Positions 43,884 to 52,769 of a stretch of 64,000 bases of DNA are shown piece after piece. Below the pieces are notes generated by a model. The model did not search any database and was not told where the DNA came from. It saw only the letters and a program-made list of their open reading frames with translations. Origin of the DNA: Chitinophagaceae bacterium UBA4407 (GTDB lineage: Bacteria; Bacteroidota; Bacteroidia; Chitinophagales; Chitinophagaceae); the NCBI GenBank assembly GCA_002390845.1, contig DGQT01000023.1, forward strand, positions 1-64,000. The letters are read 5' to 3'. The translations under genes and the position numbers were made by a program. Positions within the stretch are counted from its first letter, which is position 1, and each line of letters begins with the position of its first letter.

Positions 43884-44570
43884 ATGAAAATCGTCTCCGA
43901 CATAAAACTTAACAATATTGACCCAGAAGATTTTGGGGACAGCATACTCAAACTTGAAAAATCGTTTGGGGTAAAGTTTGCTGAAAATTCAATGAAGGAC
44001 GCAAAAACCTTTGGCGACATCTGCGATATTATTGAAAGCCAAATAAATCTTACAGACAAAAATGACTGCACAACACAGCAGGCATTTTATAAAGTTCGTA
44101 AAGCAATTGGTTTGACGCAAAACTTTGATGAAAGCAATATAAAGCCACAAACAAAATTGGAAGACATTTTCCCTCGTTCAAATCGCAGACAAAATGTAAA
44201 ACACTTTCAACAAGCATTAGGTTTTTCGGTGGACATTTTAAGTATGAAAAGTTGGTTGGCTTTGACACTTGCTACTGGTTTTATACTTTCATTAATTGCT
44301 TTCTTTTTTAGTTGGCAGTACGTAATTGCAGGTTTGACATTTTTCACTTTGGTTATGTGGACAGCAAATAAATTTTCAAAAGAATTAAATGTTTCAACAG
44401 TTCGAGAATTGACAGAGAAAATCTCAAGAGAGCATTATTCATTAGCCAGGCGACAAAGTGGGACAGTTAACAAAAACGAAATCGTAAAAATTATTCAGGA
44501 TGTTTTTATTGCTGATCATCTGTTGGACAGAGAACACTTAACCAAAGACGCAAGTCTGGGCTGGTCTTAA
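43884..44570 (+). CDS. two-span membrane protein with acyl-carrier-like N-terminus, unknown
   Basis: The 228-residue protein has a soluble acidic N-terminal part of about 75 residues (DPEDFGDSILKLEKSFGVKF, then KTFGDICDIIESQI) whose helix pattern recalls acyl carrier proteins, though I see no firm DSL phosphopantetheine site. Two membrane spans follow at about 120-160 (LALTLATGFILSLIAFFF, YVIAGLTFFTLVMW), then a helical cytoplasmic tail (STVRELTEKISREHYSLA). I do not recognise the family. It is bracketed by inverse repeat halves and preceded by a hairpin (43827-43864). Confidence 0.6.
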   Translation: MKIVSDIKLNNIDPEDFGDSILKLEKSFGVKFAENSMKDAKTFGDICDIIESQINLTDKNDCTTQQAFYKVRKAIGLTQNFDESNIKPQTKLEDIFPRSNRRQNVKHFQQALGFSVDILSMKSWLALTLATGFILSLIAFFFSWQYVIAGLTFFTLVMWTANKFSKELNVSTVRELTEKISREHYSLARRQSGTVNKNEIVKIIQDVFIADHLLDREHLTKDASLGWS

Positions 44571-44644
44571 ATGCACTGCTGCTAATCGGTTTGGCATTTT
44601 TGCTACTTTTCATATCCCGCCAACGGTTAACGAAATGAACAATC

Positions 44645-44735
44645 TCCGCTTCGGTAAAAGCTCAATCATAATCCGAACCTACAAGTGAGTGACACAACGA
44701 AAGCATCATTTATGTTATACAGATTGGTACAAAAT
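44645..44735 (-). repeat. intergenic repeat locus 22: single half, core variant B, full inner arm
   Basis: CCGCTTCGGTAAAAGCTCAA, then CTACAAGTGAGTGACACAAC, then GAAAGCATCATTTATG. The outer end is diverged (GATTGGTACAAAA). Confidence 0.8.
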
Positions 44736-44809
44736 ATATCCGGCAATTTTGTGAACCACTTTGGCAATCGTAAACAAATATCTGCTGATTACTTATAAAA
44801 TCATGCACT

Positions 44810-44817
44810 TACATTTG
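44810..44817 (+). promoter_or_regulatory. probable -7 promoter box of the GH30 gene
   Basis: TACATTTG fits TAnnTTTG exactly, 24 bases before ATG 44842. The -33 element is weak (TTA). It supports the start at 44842 over the in-frame ATG at 44761. Confidence 0.45.
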
Positions 44818-44841
44818 CATAAAACGAATAAAGCGCACTAT

Positions 44842-46302
44842 ATGAAAGCAAACCGCATTTTCTTTTCAGTTGTATTTTCTGTTTGTGTATTGGGCTGTTC
44901 TAAAAGTAACGGCGGTACAACAAATAATGGCGGCGGTGGCAATGGTGGCGGCAACACTGATACCACAAAAAAAGGATTGCCCGTAAGCTCTTTTATTACC
45001 ACCGGAGATCAAAGTGCATTGCTTCAAAAAAAGGTTGACCTGAATTTTGCAACAGTTGCCAACAGCAATCCTTTCATTGATGTTGACTCTACGCAAACCT
45101 TTCAAACCGTTGATGGGTTTGGGTTTACGCTAACGGGCGGCAGCGCCGCAGTCATCAATCAAATGACTGCAACAGATAAAGCTGCACTGCTGCAGGAATT
45201 ATTTTCAACATCAAACGCATCGGCTGTCAGCATTAGTTATTTACGTATTTCTATTGGCGCATCAGATTTAAATGCTTCTGTTTTTTCTTACGATGACGTT
45301 GCTCCCGGCCAAACCGATGAACCGCTTGAACACTTCAGTCTGGATAACGATAAAACAGATCTTATACCGCTGCTTAAAGAAATTGCTGCCATTAATCCTG
45401 CAATAAAAATTATTGCAGCGCCGTGGTCATCACCGGTTTGGATGAAAGATAACGGCAGTTCAAAAGGCGGAAGTTTAAAACCTGAATATTACGCTGCCTA
45501 CGCAAATTATTTTGTGAAATACATCCAGGCTATGAAAGCAGAAGGCATCAGCATAGATGCTGTTACACCACAAAACGAACCATTGAATCCTGATAACAAT
45601 CCCAGCTTATACATGACTGCTTTGCAACAGGCCGAATTTATTAAAACCAATCTTGGCCCGGCTTTTCGTACGGCAGGTATTACTACAAAAATTGTTGCAT
45701 ACGATCACAACTGCGACCGTGCCGATTACCCTCAATCAATCCTTAACGATGCCGCTGCAAATGCTTTTACAGATGGCAGTGCATTTCACCTGTATGCCGG
45801 CGACATTAGTGTGTTAACACAGGTGCATAACAATTATCCAACTAAAAATTTATACTTCACAGAACAGTATACTGCATCATCCGGCGATTTTGGCGGCGAT
45901 CTTAAATGGCATGTAAAGAATGTAGTGATTGGCTCTGTGCGCAACTGGAGCCGCATTGCACTTGAATGGAATTTAGCAAACGATGCTGCTTATGGTCCGC
46001 ATACGCCGGGCGGTTGCACAACATGTAAAGGAGCGCTAACGATTGCTGCAAGCAGCGTAACAAGAAATGTAGCGTATTACATAATAGCGCATGCTTCAAA
46101 ATTTGTACCTGCAGGTTCAGTGCGCATTCAAAGCAATATCAGCGGCAACCTGCAAAACGTAGCGTTTTTAACACCCACCGGAAAAAAAGTGCTTATCGTT
46201 GAAAACGATGGCAACGATGCATCCACATTCAATATACGGTTTAACGCAAAGTGGGTAACAGCAACACTTGCAGGCGGGGCTGTTCAAACTTTTACATGGT
46301 AG
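44842..46302 (+). CDS. glycoside hydrolase family 30 lipoprotein (glucosylceramidase-like)
   Basis: From MKANRIFFSVVF (44842) the protein has about 486 residues; ATG 44761 adds 27 residues that run through the promoter box. A lipobox (VLGC) is followed by a Gly/Asn-rich linker that presumably spans from the outer membrane. The GH30 barrel opens with VDGFGFTLTGGSAAV. The acid/base Glu is in TPQNEPLN and the nucleophile Glu in YFTEQYT; WNLANDAAYGPH and a C-terminal beta domain complete the fold. It hydrolyses beta-glucosides or beta-xylans. Exact substrate unknown. Confidence 0.9.
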   Translation: MKANRIFFSVVFSVCVLGCSKSNGGTTNNGGGGNGGGNTDTTKKGLPVSSFITTGDQSALLQKKVDLNFATVANSNPFIDVDSTQTFQTVDGFGFTLTGGSAAVINQMTATDKAALLQELFSTSNASAVSISYLRISIGASDLNASVFSYDDVAPGQTDEPLEHFSLDNDKTDLIPLLKEIAAINPAIKIIAAPWSSPVWMKDNGSSKGGSLKPEYYAAYANYFVKYIQAMKAEGISIDAVTPQNEPLNPDNNPSLYMTALQQAEFIKTNLGPAFRTAGITTKIVAYDHNCDRADYPQSILNDAAANAFTDGSAFHLYAGDISVLTQVHNNYPTKNLYFTEQYTASSGDFGGDLKWHVKNVVIGSVRNWSRIALEWNLANDAAYGPHTPGGCTTCKGALTIAASSVTRNVAYYIIAHASKFVPAGSVRIQSNISGNLQNVAFLTPTGKKVLIVENDGNDASTFNIRFNAKWVTATLAGGAVQTFTW

Positions 46303-46340
46303 AATAATGAATGATTTTTATACAGGGCATAGGTAATATA

Positions 46341-46430
46341 ATTAAGCATTGTTGCGCCTGCCCCGACGAGGAGCGCAGCGACAGAACTCGGGGTCGCACA
46401 CTTTTACGGGTGGATGCTTTATTGAGCCTT
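46341..46430 (+). repeat. intergenic repeat locus 23: half with a small hairpin insert
   Basis: ATTAAGCATTG, TTGCGCCTG, then a CCCCGA..TCGGGG hairpin insert, then TCGCACACTTTTACGG and TTTATTGAGCC. No inverse partner is clear before locus 24. The rest of the 309-base gap to 46612 shows nothing I recognise. Confidence 0.75.
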
Positions 46431-46611
46431 TACAAAATATGCAGAAACATATATTAACACACACATTCCTGTATTAAGTTTATCTTATGCAGCTTTCGGG
46501 TTATTATCGATTATACTTGAAAAGCATTTTGCAGAAAACCGGTCTGATATTCATATAAATTATTTTTAAACAGTTTACACAATCATAATAAATAACTTAA
46601 AAATTACCTGA

Positions 46612-47304
46612 ATGACTTACCAGTTCCGCCTGATAAAAAATGTAGCCGCCATCGTTGTGCTGAGTTGTGGCAAACTGTATGCGCAGGATAGCGCTAAACC
46701 ATGCCAGGTAAAAATGATAAATATTATGGGTTCTTATTCAGGAGACTGCAAGAATGGATTAGCCAATGGCAAAGGCGAAGCAAAAGGTGCCGACCGCTAT
46801 GTGGGGCTTTTTAAAAATGGTTTGCCCAATGGCAAGGGTACTTATTATTATGGCGACAGCTTATATTATACAGGCAATTTTCAGGATGGTGTAAAAGAAG
46901 GCAAAGGTGAGATTCATGATCTTAGAAACGGCACAGCCGATAGTTTAATTAAGGGCTACTGGAGTGCAGATGAATACAGGGGTAAAAAATATATAACCTA
47001 CACCTTCACCAACACATCCCTGTTCGACCAGGTTACTGTAACTCCCTCATCCGAAAGTGGAAATACAATAACCATTAGTACCTCAAGCTACCTTACACTT
47101 ACAAACTTAATTTCAACCGATGGAAACTTTATAAAACAGCTAAATACATTTGACAGTCCCACAAAACGCACTACTACGTACCAAATAGATAAATTTCCTG
47201 CCCGGTTAGAAGCGGTTTTTTCTGGCGGGCAAGCTTGTAATATTGAGTTGTACAAACAGGCCAACTGGAAAATTGAACTGCTCGTTTATCGCCTTCACGA
47301 ATAA
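46612..47304 (+). CDS. secreted MORN-repeat protein
   Basis: The 230-residue protein has a signal peptide (cleavage near LYAQ) and about three MORN motifs at residues 40-105: YSGDCKNGLANGKGEA, YVGLFKNGLPNGKGTYYYGD and YTGNFQDGVKEGKGEI. The remaining C-terminal 120 residues are beta-rich and unassigned. MORN repeats bind lipids or proteins in other systems; no role can be given here. It is a single-gene unit. Confidence 0.75.
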   Translation: MTYQFRLIKNVAAIVVLSCGKLYAQDSAKPCQVKMINIMGSYSGDCKNGLANGKGEAKGADRYVGLFKNGLPNGKGTYYYGDSLYYTGNFQDGVKEGKGEIHDLRNGTADSLIKGYWSADEYRGKKYITYTFTNTSLFDQVTVTPSSESGNTITISTSSYLTLTNLISTDGNFIKQLNTFDSPTKRTTTYQIDKFPARLEAVFSGGQACNIELYKQANWKIELLVYRLHE

Positions 47305-47321
47305 AACATTTATAACCTGAG

Positions 47322-47416
47322 ATTTTTTTTGAGCCCGGCATTAGGAATATCATTCAGCATTCTTGCGTCGCACACTTGTACGGTTGAATTGATTATTGGG
47401 CGTTTACCTAAGCGTA
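47322..47416 (+). repeat. intergenic repeat locus 24: single half with inner arm
   Basis: TTTTTTTTGAGCCCGGC, TCAGCATTC, TTGCGTCGCACACTTGTAC, GGTTGAATTGATTATTGGGC. It begins 18 bases after the MORN gene stop; the inverse partner is locus 25. Confidence 0.85.
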
Positions 47417-47503
47417 GATCGAAGTGGGGATTGCCTTATCTGCCCTGGATACTTGCGCCATAATGTGATTTTAAAGAAAATGCATGGAAACTCTTGATAT
47501 ATC

Positions 47504-47977
47504 CTATGGATATATTCCTTTTGAAGGATTGTACCACGGAAGAATTGATCGGTCTCGGAATTTATAAAATAGATCCCACGTCTGATATAGCTTAACAGAA
47601 TCAATACCAATCTTACTTAAATAATTTAGCCAGTCTTTTTCATTTTCAAATATTTTTTCAGTTCTATTTTCGGTTATTATTACAAACCAATCGTTAGGTT
47701 CTGCACCTTCTTCTCTTTTTCCATTGCCATAAATAACCCCTTTAGTTAGATTAATATCTGTTACATTGGTATAATTATCTTTAAACCCACCGCTTTTATA
47801 TTTTAAATCTAAACCCCAAGCCTCCCCTGTCAATTTTCTATCGTCAGATACGGTACTCAACCTGTATAGTTTATATAATGGAATTACGTATAAATCCGAA
47901 ACTCCGTGTGTTTCATAAAAATCATATTTCGAATTACAAGAAATACCAATTAATAATATTAAAAATAAAAATCTCAT
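47504..47977 (-). CDS. small putative lipoprotein, unknown function
   Basis: The 157-residue protein has a signal ending GISCNS, a plausible lipobox. The body is soluble and Tyr/Asp/Lys-rich (YVIPLYKLYRL, NDWFVIITENRTEKIF, DWLNYLSKIGIDSVKLYQTW). I do not recognise the family. It is noticeably AT-rich and stands alone on the minus strand, bracketed by inverse repeat halves (loci 24 and 25). Confidence 0.6.
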   Translation of the reverse strand: MRFLFLILLIGISCNSKYDFYETHGVSDLYVIPLYKLYRLSTVSDDRKLTGEAWGLDLKYKSGGFKDNYTNVTDINLTKGVIYGNGKREEGAEPNDWFVIITENRTEKIFENEKDWLNYLSKIGIDSVKLYQTWDLFYKFRDRSILPWYNPSKGIYP

Positions 47978-48190
47978 TTTGATATAAATTTTAGTTTACG
48001 GTAAATGCCAAGAAGCTGATACCGCCGGGTACGAGTTACCTGCTATTATAGCGAAAAAAAACTGAAGTTTCTGAAGTAATAGTATACAAAGTACTATGAT
48101 TTGGATTTAGACCAAATTTATCTTTTAAAATATAGTCTGACCCATTAGCATTCCTTCGCCGTGGTTTGTGTCTCCACGAACCACGTTCCA

Positions 48191-48287
48191 CTTCAATCTT
48201 CGCAATGGTAAAAGCTCAGTATATAATCCAACCGTACAAGTGAGTGACACAACAAAAGCTAAATTGCAGCAATGCAGTTTGGCAAAA
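48191..48287 (-). repeat. intergenic repeat locus 25: single half, core variant B
   Basis: CTTCGCAATGGTAAAAGCTC, CGTACAAGTGAGTGACACAA, then AAAGCTAAATTGC and a diverged outer end 9 bases from the GH43 stop. The remaining part of the 318-base gap (47978-48190) has no signal I recognise. Confidence 0.8.
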
Positions 48288-48295
48288 AGTATAAT

Positions 48296-49411
48296 CTACT
48301 TTGTATAGGCATCAATAGTTTCAATACTTCCATCGGGCCTGTACTTTAGTTCGGTAACTTTTATGTTTCTGAGATGTGTTTTACCGGATAGCTGTGTGTC
48401 GTGATAAAATAAATACCACTTATTCTGAAACTCAATAATGCTCTGGTGATTCGTCCAGCCTTCTACTGGATTTAATACAACGCCCTGGTAAGTAAACGGA
48501 CCATATGGATTGCTGCCCGTGGCATAACAAATAAAATGTGTATCGCCTGTTGAATAGGTAAAATAATATTTGCCATTGTACTTATACATCCACGATGCTT
48601 CAAAAAATCTTTTGTCGTGATCCTTTGCTGGTAAAGGTTTGCCGTCGCTGCCGAGAATAACCACATCTTTTACCTTCTCATCAAAATGAAGCATGTCTTT
48701 ACTTAAACGTGCAACTTTTGCAGTTAATGCAGGTGCGTCGCCAACAGGTTCATCCTTTGCTGTTGAATCGTATTTACCTGTTTGCCATCTCTGCAGCTGG
48801 CCGCCCCAAATGCCGCCGAAATACATGTAAAAATTTCCGTCATCATCTTTAAAAACGGCGGGATCAATACTGTAACTTCCTTCAATTGGTTTGGGTGCTG
48901 CTTTAAACGGACCGGCAGGATTTGCACTGGTAGCAACGCCTATTCTAAAAATATCCTTTTTATCTTTTACAGGAAAATAGAGGTAATATTTTCCATTGCT
49001 GAATGCCGCATCAGGCGCCCACAATTGCCGCCCTGCCCAGGGTATATCTTTTATGTCCAGCGCTACGCCATGGTCAGTAACTTTTCCATTAATACTGTCC
49101 ATAGAAAGTATGTGATAATCTCTCATGGCAAAATGATCGCCTTTGTCGTTCTCGGGAATACCTGCATCTATATCATGCGAAGGATAAATATAAATCTTGC
49201 CATCGAATACATGCGCAGATGGATCGGCAGTATAAATATCACTGATCAATGGCTGCGATATTGGCTTAAGTTTTTGCGCCGCCGTATCTTGTTTTGCTGA
49301 TGTACTGTCGCCTGTTTGATCAGTTGTCTGGTTGCTGTTGTTGCAGGCATTTAATGCAGCAGCAAAAAAGAATAATATCAATAACCGGGGTGTAAAATGT
49401 GCAGTGTTCAT
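48296..49411 (-). CDS. glycoside hydrolase family 43 lipoprotein
   Basis: The 371-residue protein has a lipobox (LNAC) and an Asn/Thr/Ser-rich linker, then a GH43 five-blade propeller. The general base Asp lies in YTADPSAHVFDGKIYIYPS, the pKa-modulating Asp in SIDPAVFKDDDGNFYMYFGG and the acid Glu in FEASWMYKYNGKYYFTYS. Family members are mostly arabinofuranosidases, arabinanases or xylosidases, outside the cell or on its surface. Substrate is not fixed by these motifs. Confidence 0.9.
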   Translation of the reverse strand: MNTAHFTPRLLILFFFAAALNACNNSNQTTDQTGDSTSAKQDTAAQKLKPISQPLISDIYTADPSAHVFDGKIYIYPSHDIDAGIPENDKGDHFAMRDYHILSMDSINGKVTDHGVALDIKDIPWAGRQLWAPDAAFSNGKYYLYFPVKDKKDIFRIGVATSANPAGPFKAAPKPIEGSYSIDPAVFKDDDGNFYMYFGGIWGGQLQRWQTGKYDSTAKDEPVGDAPALTAKVARLSKDMLHFDEKVKDVVILGSDGKPLPAKDHDKRFFEASWMYKYNGKYYFTYSTGDTHFICYATGSNPYGPFTYQGVVLNPVEGWTNHQSIIEFQNKWYLFYHDTQLSGKTHLRNIKVTELKYRPDGSIETIDAYTK

Positions 49412-49451
49412 TTTTCTTATTTATGGCATTTGTAATTGTTGGTAAGAATAA

Positions 49452-49652
49452 TTTTTGTGATACCAGCTATGGCTTTTTATGGCATCGTTCCTTGTGTCAC
49501 TCACTTGTACTTTCAGAACAGTTATGATCTTCCATACGAGACTTAATAATACCTACTTGCTATGCTATACTTCGCTTTGCTCAATATTGCTTCTGCTGTT
49601 GAAGTGAGTGACACAACGAAGCATCATAGCAGTACAAAAGCTCGTAACAAAA
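49452..49652. repeat. intergenic repeat locus 26: complete palindrome, both cores variant B
   Basis: Left TATGGCATCG and TTGTGTCACTCACTTGTAC; right AAGTGAGTGACACAAC, GAAGCATCATAGC. The inner arm CTTCGCTTTGCTCAA is visible near 49570. It fills the 310-base gap between the GH43 and GH63-like genes. Confidence 0.8.
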
Positions 49653-49721
49653 TAAAAGTTTTATTTGCTTAACCTGTAAAAATATTATTGCCCACAGGTT
49701 TAAATGCTTTAAAAAAACTAT

Positions 49722-52328
49722 TTAATCTTCATCCATTTCCAATAATAAATTAGCCACCAGGGCCGTCCAACCGGTTTGGTGAGAGGCACCCAATCCCTGG
49801 CCGCTATCGCCATGAAAAAATTCATAGAACAGGTGATGGTCTTTAAAATCATCCTCTGCCCATTGTGGCTGATGGTCTGGATGATACTGAAATTTTCCTT
49901 CATCATTCTTTTCAAAAATCTTTAATAGTCTTTTGGTAAGCTGGTTGGCAATTTGTTTAAGGTTAAGCTTATTGCCAGACCGTGCAGGAAATTCATACGT
50001 ATAAGTATCACCATAATATTCATAGTATTTTCGAAGCGCATGAATGATGAGGTAATTTAAAGGCAACCAGATTGGACCCCGCCAGTTTGAATTACCGCCA
50101 AACATAGAACTGGAGCTTTCGCCGGGCTCATACTGTATGCTGTAATTACCGCCCTCGTACCCGAACACGTATGGCTTATCCTGGTAATGTTTCGAGAGTG
50201 ACCGAATGCCATAATCCGATAAAAACTCATCCTCGTCCAAAAGCCTTTTCAATAGTTGTTCCAGCCTGTCACCAATCATGATAGCGAACAGGTAATTGCC
50301 ATCCTTGTTTTTGATTTCAATATCCGAAATAATCCTGGTAAGATCTGGCCTGGTAAGCCTGATAACCTGTAACCTGGTATTGAATTCCCGCAAATGCTCA
50401 AATACACTTTTATGCATAATCTCCACTGCCAGTAACGGTATAATGCCTACCAGGGAACGGATCTTCAACCGCTGACTGGTACCATTTTCAAACTGAATGG
50501 CATCGTAATAAAATGCATCCTCATCATCCCATAACGAAATATCTTTTTTCCCGATGTGATGCATGGCCCAGCCAATATTTAAAAAATGCCGGAAAAACTT
50601 TGCGGCAGATTCTTCGTAGGCCTGGTTATGCTCCGCAAGTTCCAGGGAAATCCGCAACATATTAATGGCGTACATGGCCATCCAACTGGTGGCATCGGCC
50701 TGTTGTAATTTTTTTATGCCGGGTGGCATGTGGTTGCGGTCGAATACACCAATGTTATCCAAACCAAGGAATCCACCTTCAAAAATATCTGTGCCATTTG
50801 CATCTTTTTGGTTCACCCACCAGGTAAAATTCATCAGCAACTTCTGGAAAGATCTTTCCAGGAAATCCCAGTCAGAAACACCGGTTTTTTTCTTGTCTGT
50901 TTCATACACATACCATACACTCCAGGCATGTACCGGCGGGTTTACATCACTAAAGTTCCATTCGTAAGCAGGTATTTGCCCGTTGGGGTGCATGTAGTAT
51001 TCACGAAGCACGAGCAGTAACTGTTGCTTGGCAAAAGCCGGATCTATATGAATAAAAGTTGCAGCATGAAAAGCAAGATCCCAGGCGGCAAACCAGGGGT
51101 ATTCCCATTTATCGGGCATTGAAATGATATTGCGGCAGGTAAGATGCTGCCAGTCGTAATTGCGTTTATAATTTCTGAATGGGGCCTTTTCGCCGGGTTC
51201 GCCAAAGAGCCATTTAAACACATCAAGGTAGTAGAACTGTTTTGTCCAAAGTAATCCACTCAGCGAGCTTCTCAGCAATTCCTGTTGCTTTTTTGACAAT
51301 TTTTTTTTAGGATCAAGTTGCTTGTAATACTCATCTGCCTCAGCCTTTCGCTTTTCAAATATGTTATCAAAATCGCCCCAGGGTTCATCCAATGATGTAT
51401 TGCTTAACCTTACACAGAAAGTTTTAGATTTTCCTGAAGCGATCCTTTCCTTTAACCAGATCGCAGCTTTAGTACCTTTTTTTTCCGGGTTAACTGTCTG
51501 CTCTTTATTAACGATATAGTTGTTTATGCCATCTTTTACAAAAGCGGCATCATTGGGCTTGTGAAATATCCGCTGACTGTTTGTTTCGTTATCACAAAAC
51601 AATTGCTCGCCGCCCTGGTGATAAAAATAAAAATTACCATTGCGGCTAGAACTTGTTTGAAGGCAATTATCCGAAACCGCCGCAATTAAAGGCTTGCTAA
51701 ACCGGGAATTATGCTTCCAGAAATTACGGAACCAAACGTGCGGAAGCACATGTATGGTAGCTGCTTCTGGTCCCCGGTTATGCACCGTAATTTTCATCAG
51801 GATGTCGTTGATTCCTGCCTTCGCATATTCAATGTAGCAATCAAAATAACGGTTGTCGCGAAAGATGCCTGTGTCCAGCAATTCATACTCCGGGCTCAGG
51901 CGGTCGCGTTTATTTTGCTGCAACAATTCCAGGTAGGGAAAAGCTGCATGAGGATACTTGTAAAGAAATTTGCAGTACGAATGTGTGGGCGAAGAATCCA
52001 GATGAAAATAAAGTTCTTTTACATCTTCGCCGTGGTTGCCTTCGCCATTGGTAAGGCCAAACAATCTTTCTTTTAAAATAGAGTCTTTTCCATTCCAGAA
52101 AGCGGGAGCAAGGCACAATACCTGGTCGCTGTCGCAGAATCCGCCTATGGCTTCCTCACCCCAGCGGTATGCATAGCTTCGTGCAAGATCATGATTTATA
52201 AAATTCCAGGTATTCCCTTCGGGGCTATAGTCTTCCCTTACCGTACCCCACTGGCGTTCAGATATATAAGGGCCCCACTTTTTCCAGTTTTTGTTGTTGT
52301 GTGAACGCGACAGCCGCACATTTTCCAT
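49722..52328 (-). CDS. GH63-like glucosidase (MGH1-type)
   Basis: The 868-residue protein is cytoplasmic by prediction, having no signal peptide. The N-terminal beta region opens with SHNNKNWKKWGPYISERQWG. The (alpha/alpha)6 barrel has WAAWDLAFHA in the order seen in bacterial GH63 proteins, EWNFSDVNPPVHAW, EGGFLGLDN and a late FRGPIWLP-like segment (NWRGPIWLPLNYLI) with HQTGWTALV near the end. Bacterial members hydrolyse alpha-glucosides such as glucosylglycerate or oligosaccharides. The exact substrate is not given by the sequence. Confidence 0.88.
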   Translation of the reverse strand: MENVRLSRSHNNKNWKKWGPYISERQWGTVREDYSPEGNTWNFINHDLARSYAYRWGEEAIGGFCDSDQVLCLAPAFWNGKDSILKERLFGLTNGEGNHGEDVKELYFHLDSSPTHSYCKFLYKYPHAAFPYLELLQQNKRDRLSPEYELLDTGIFRDNRYFDCYIEYAKAGINDILMKITVHNRGPEAATIHVLPHVWFRNFWKHNSRFSKPLIAAVSDNCLQTSSSRNGNFYFYHQGGEQLFCDNETNSQRIFHKPNDAAFVKDGINNYIVNKEQTVNPEKKGTKAAIWLKERIASGKSKTFCVRLSNTSLDEPWGDFDNIFEKRKAEADEYYKQLDPKKKLSKKQQELLRSSLSGLLWTKQFYYLDVFKWLFGEPGEKAPFRNYKRNYDWQHLTCRNIISMPDKWEYPWFAAWDLAFHAATFIHIDPAFAKQQLLLVLREYYMHPNGQIPAYEWNFSDVNPPVHAWSVWYVYETDKKKTGVSDWDFLERSFQKLLMNFTWWVNQKDANGTDIFEGGFLGLDNIGVFDRNHMPPGIKKLQQADATSWMAMYAINMLRISLELAEHNQAYEESAAKFFRHFLNIGWAMHHIGKKDISLWDDEDAFYYDAIQFENGTSQRLKIRSLVGIIPLLAVEIMHKSVFEHLREFNTRLQVIRLTRPDLTRIISDIEIKNKDGNYLFAIMIGDRLEQLLKRLLDEDEFLSDYGIRSLSKHYQDKPYVFGYEGGNYSIQYEPGESSSSMFGGNSNWRGPIWLPLNYLIIHALRKYYEYYGDTYTYEFPARSGNKLNLKQIANQLTKRLLKIFEKNDEGKFQYHPDHQPQWAEDDFKDHHLFYEFFHGDSGQGLGASHQTGWTALVANLLLEMDED

Positions 52329-52474
52329 GATATTAAATATTGTTTTCTCAAATTATCTAATATGACAATGTGCAATCGTTGAGATAAATATATTGATATT
52401 CAAACACTACAAAAAAATTATCTGCTTATTAACGGGAATCAGCGCTTAGCCGCGAAGTTGAAACGAAGCAATAA

Positions 52475-52761
52475 TTTTGGTAACAGGCTTTTGTACTTTG
52501 TTGCATCGCCTGTTGCCACGCTCGTTTCAAAGTTCCTTTTTCATGGCAGCAAAGAGCCTGGCAGTTTATCCTGAGCGGAGCCGAAGTGTCACTCACTTTA
52601 TCCGTAGAAACTATGTTGAGTAAAGCGAAGGCAGACTTGAACTCCCTGAATTTTATACATCAAAAAAATATTTCAAACCTGCTTAATATTTATTCTTCAG
52701 ATGAAAGGATTGCGACGCAACAGGCGATGCCATGAAATACCACTGCTGGTATCAAAAAAAC
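52475..52761. repeat. intergenic repeat locus 27: inverted pair, left half with nested module
   Basis: Left: TTGGTAACAGGC, TGCATCGCC, TTGCCACGCTCGTTTC, CATGGCAGC, GCCTGGCAG, then GTGTCACTCACTTTATC (variant B). Right: GATTGCGACGCAAC, GATGCCATG, CTGGTATCAAAAAAA. The rest of the 441-base gap (52329-52474) shows nothing I recognise. Confidence 0.75.
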
Positions 52762-52769
52762 ACAACCCA

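Noticed and set aside
44842..52328. A polysaccharide utilisation locus
   Set aside because: GH30, GH43 and GH63-like genes are near each other but on different strands, in separate transcription units, with no SusC/SusD pair or dedicated regulator.
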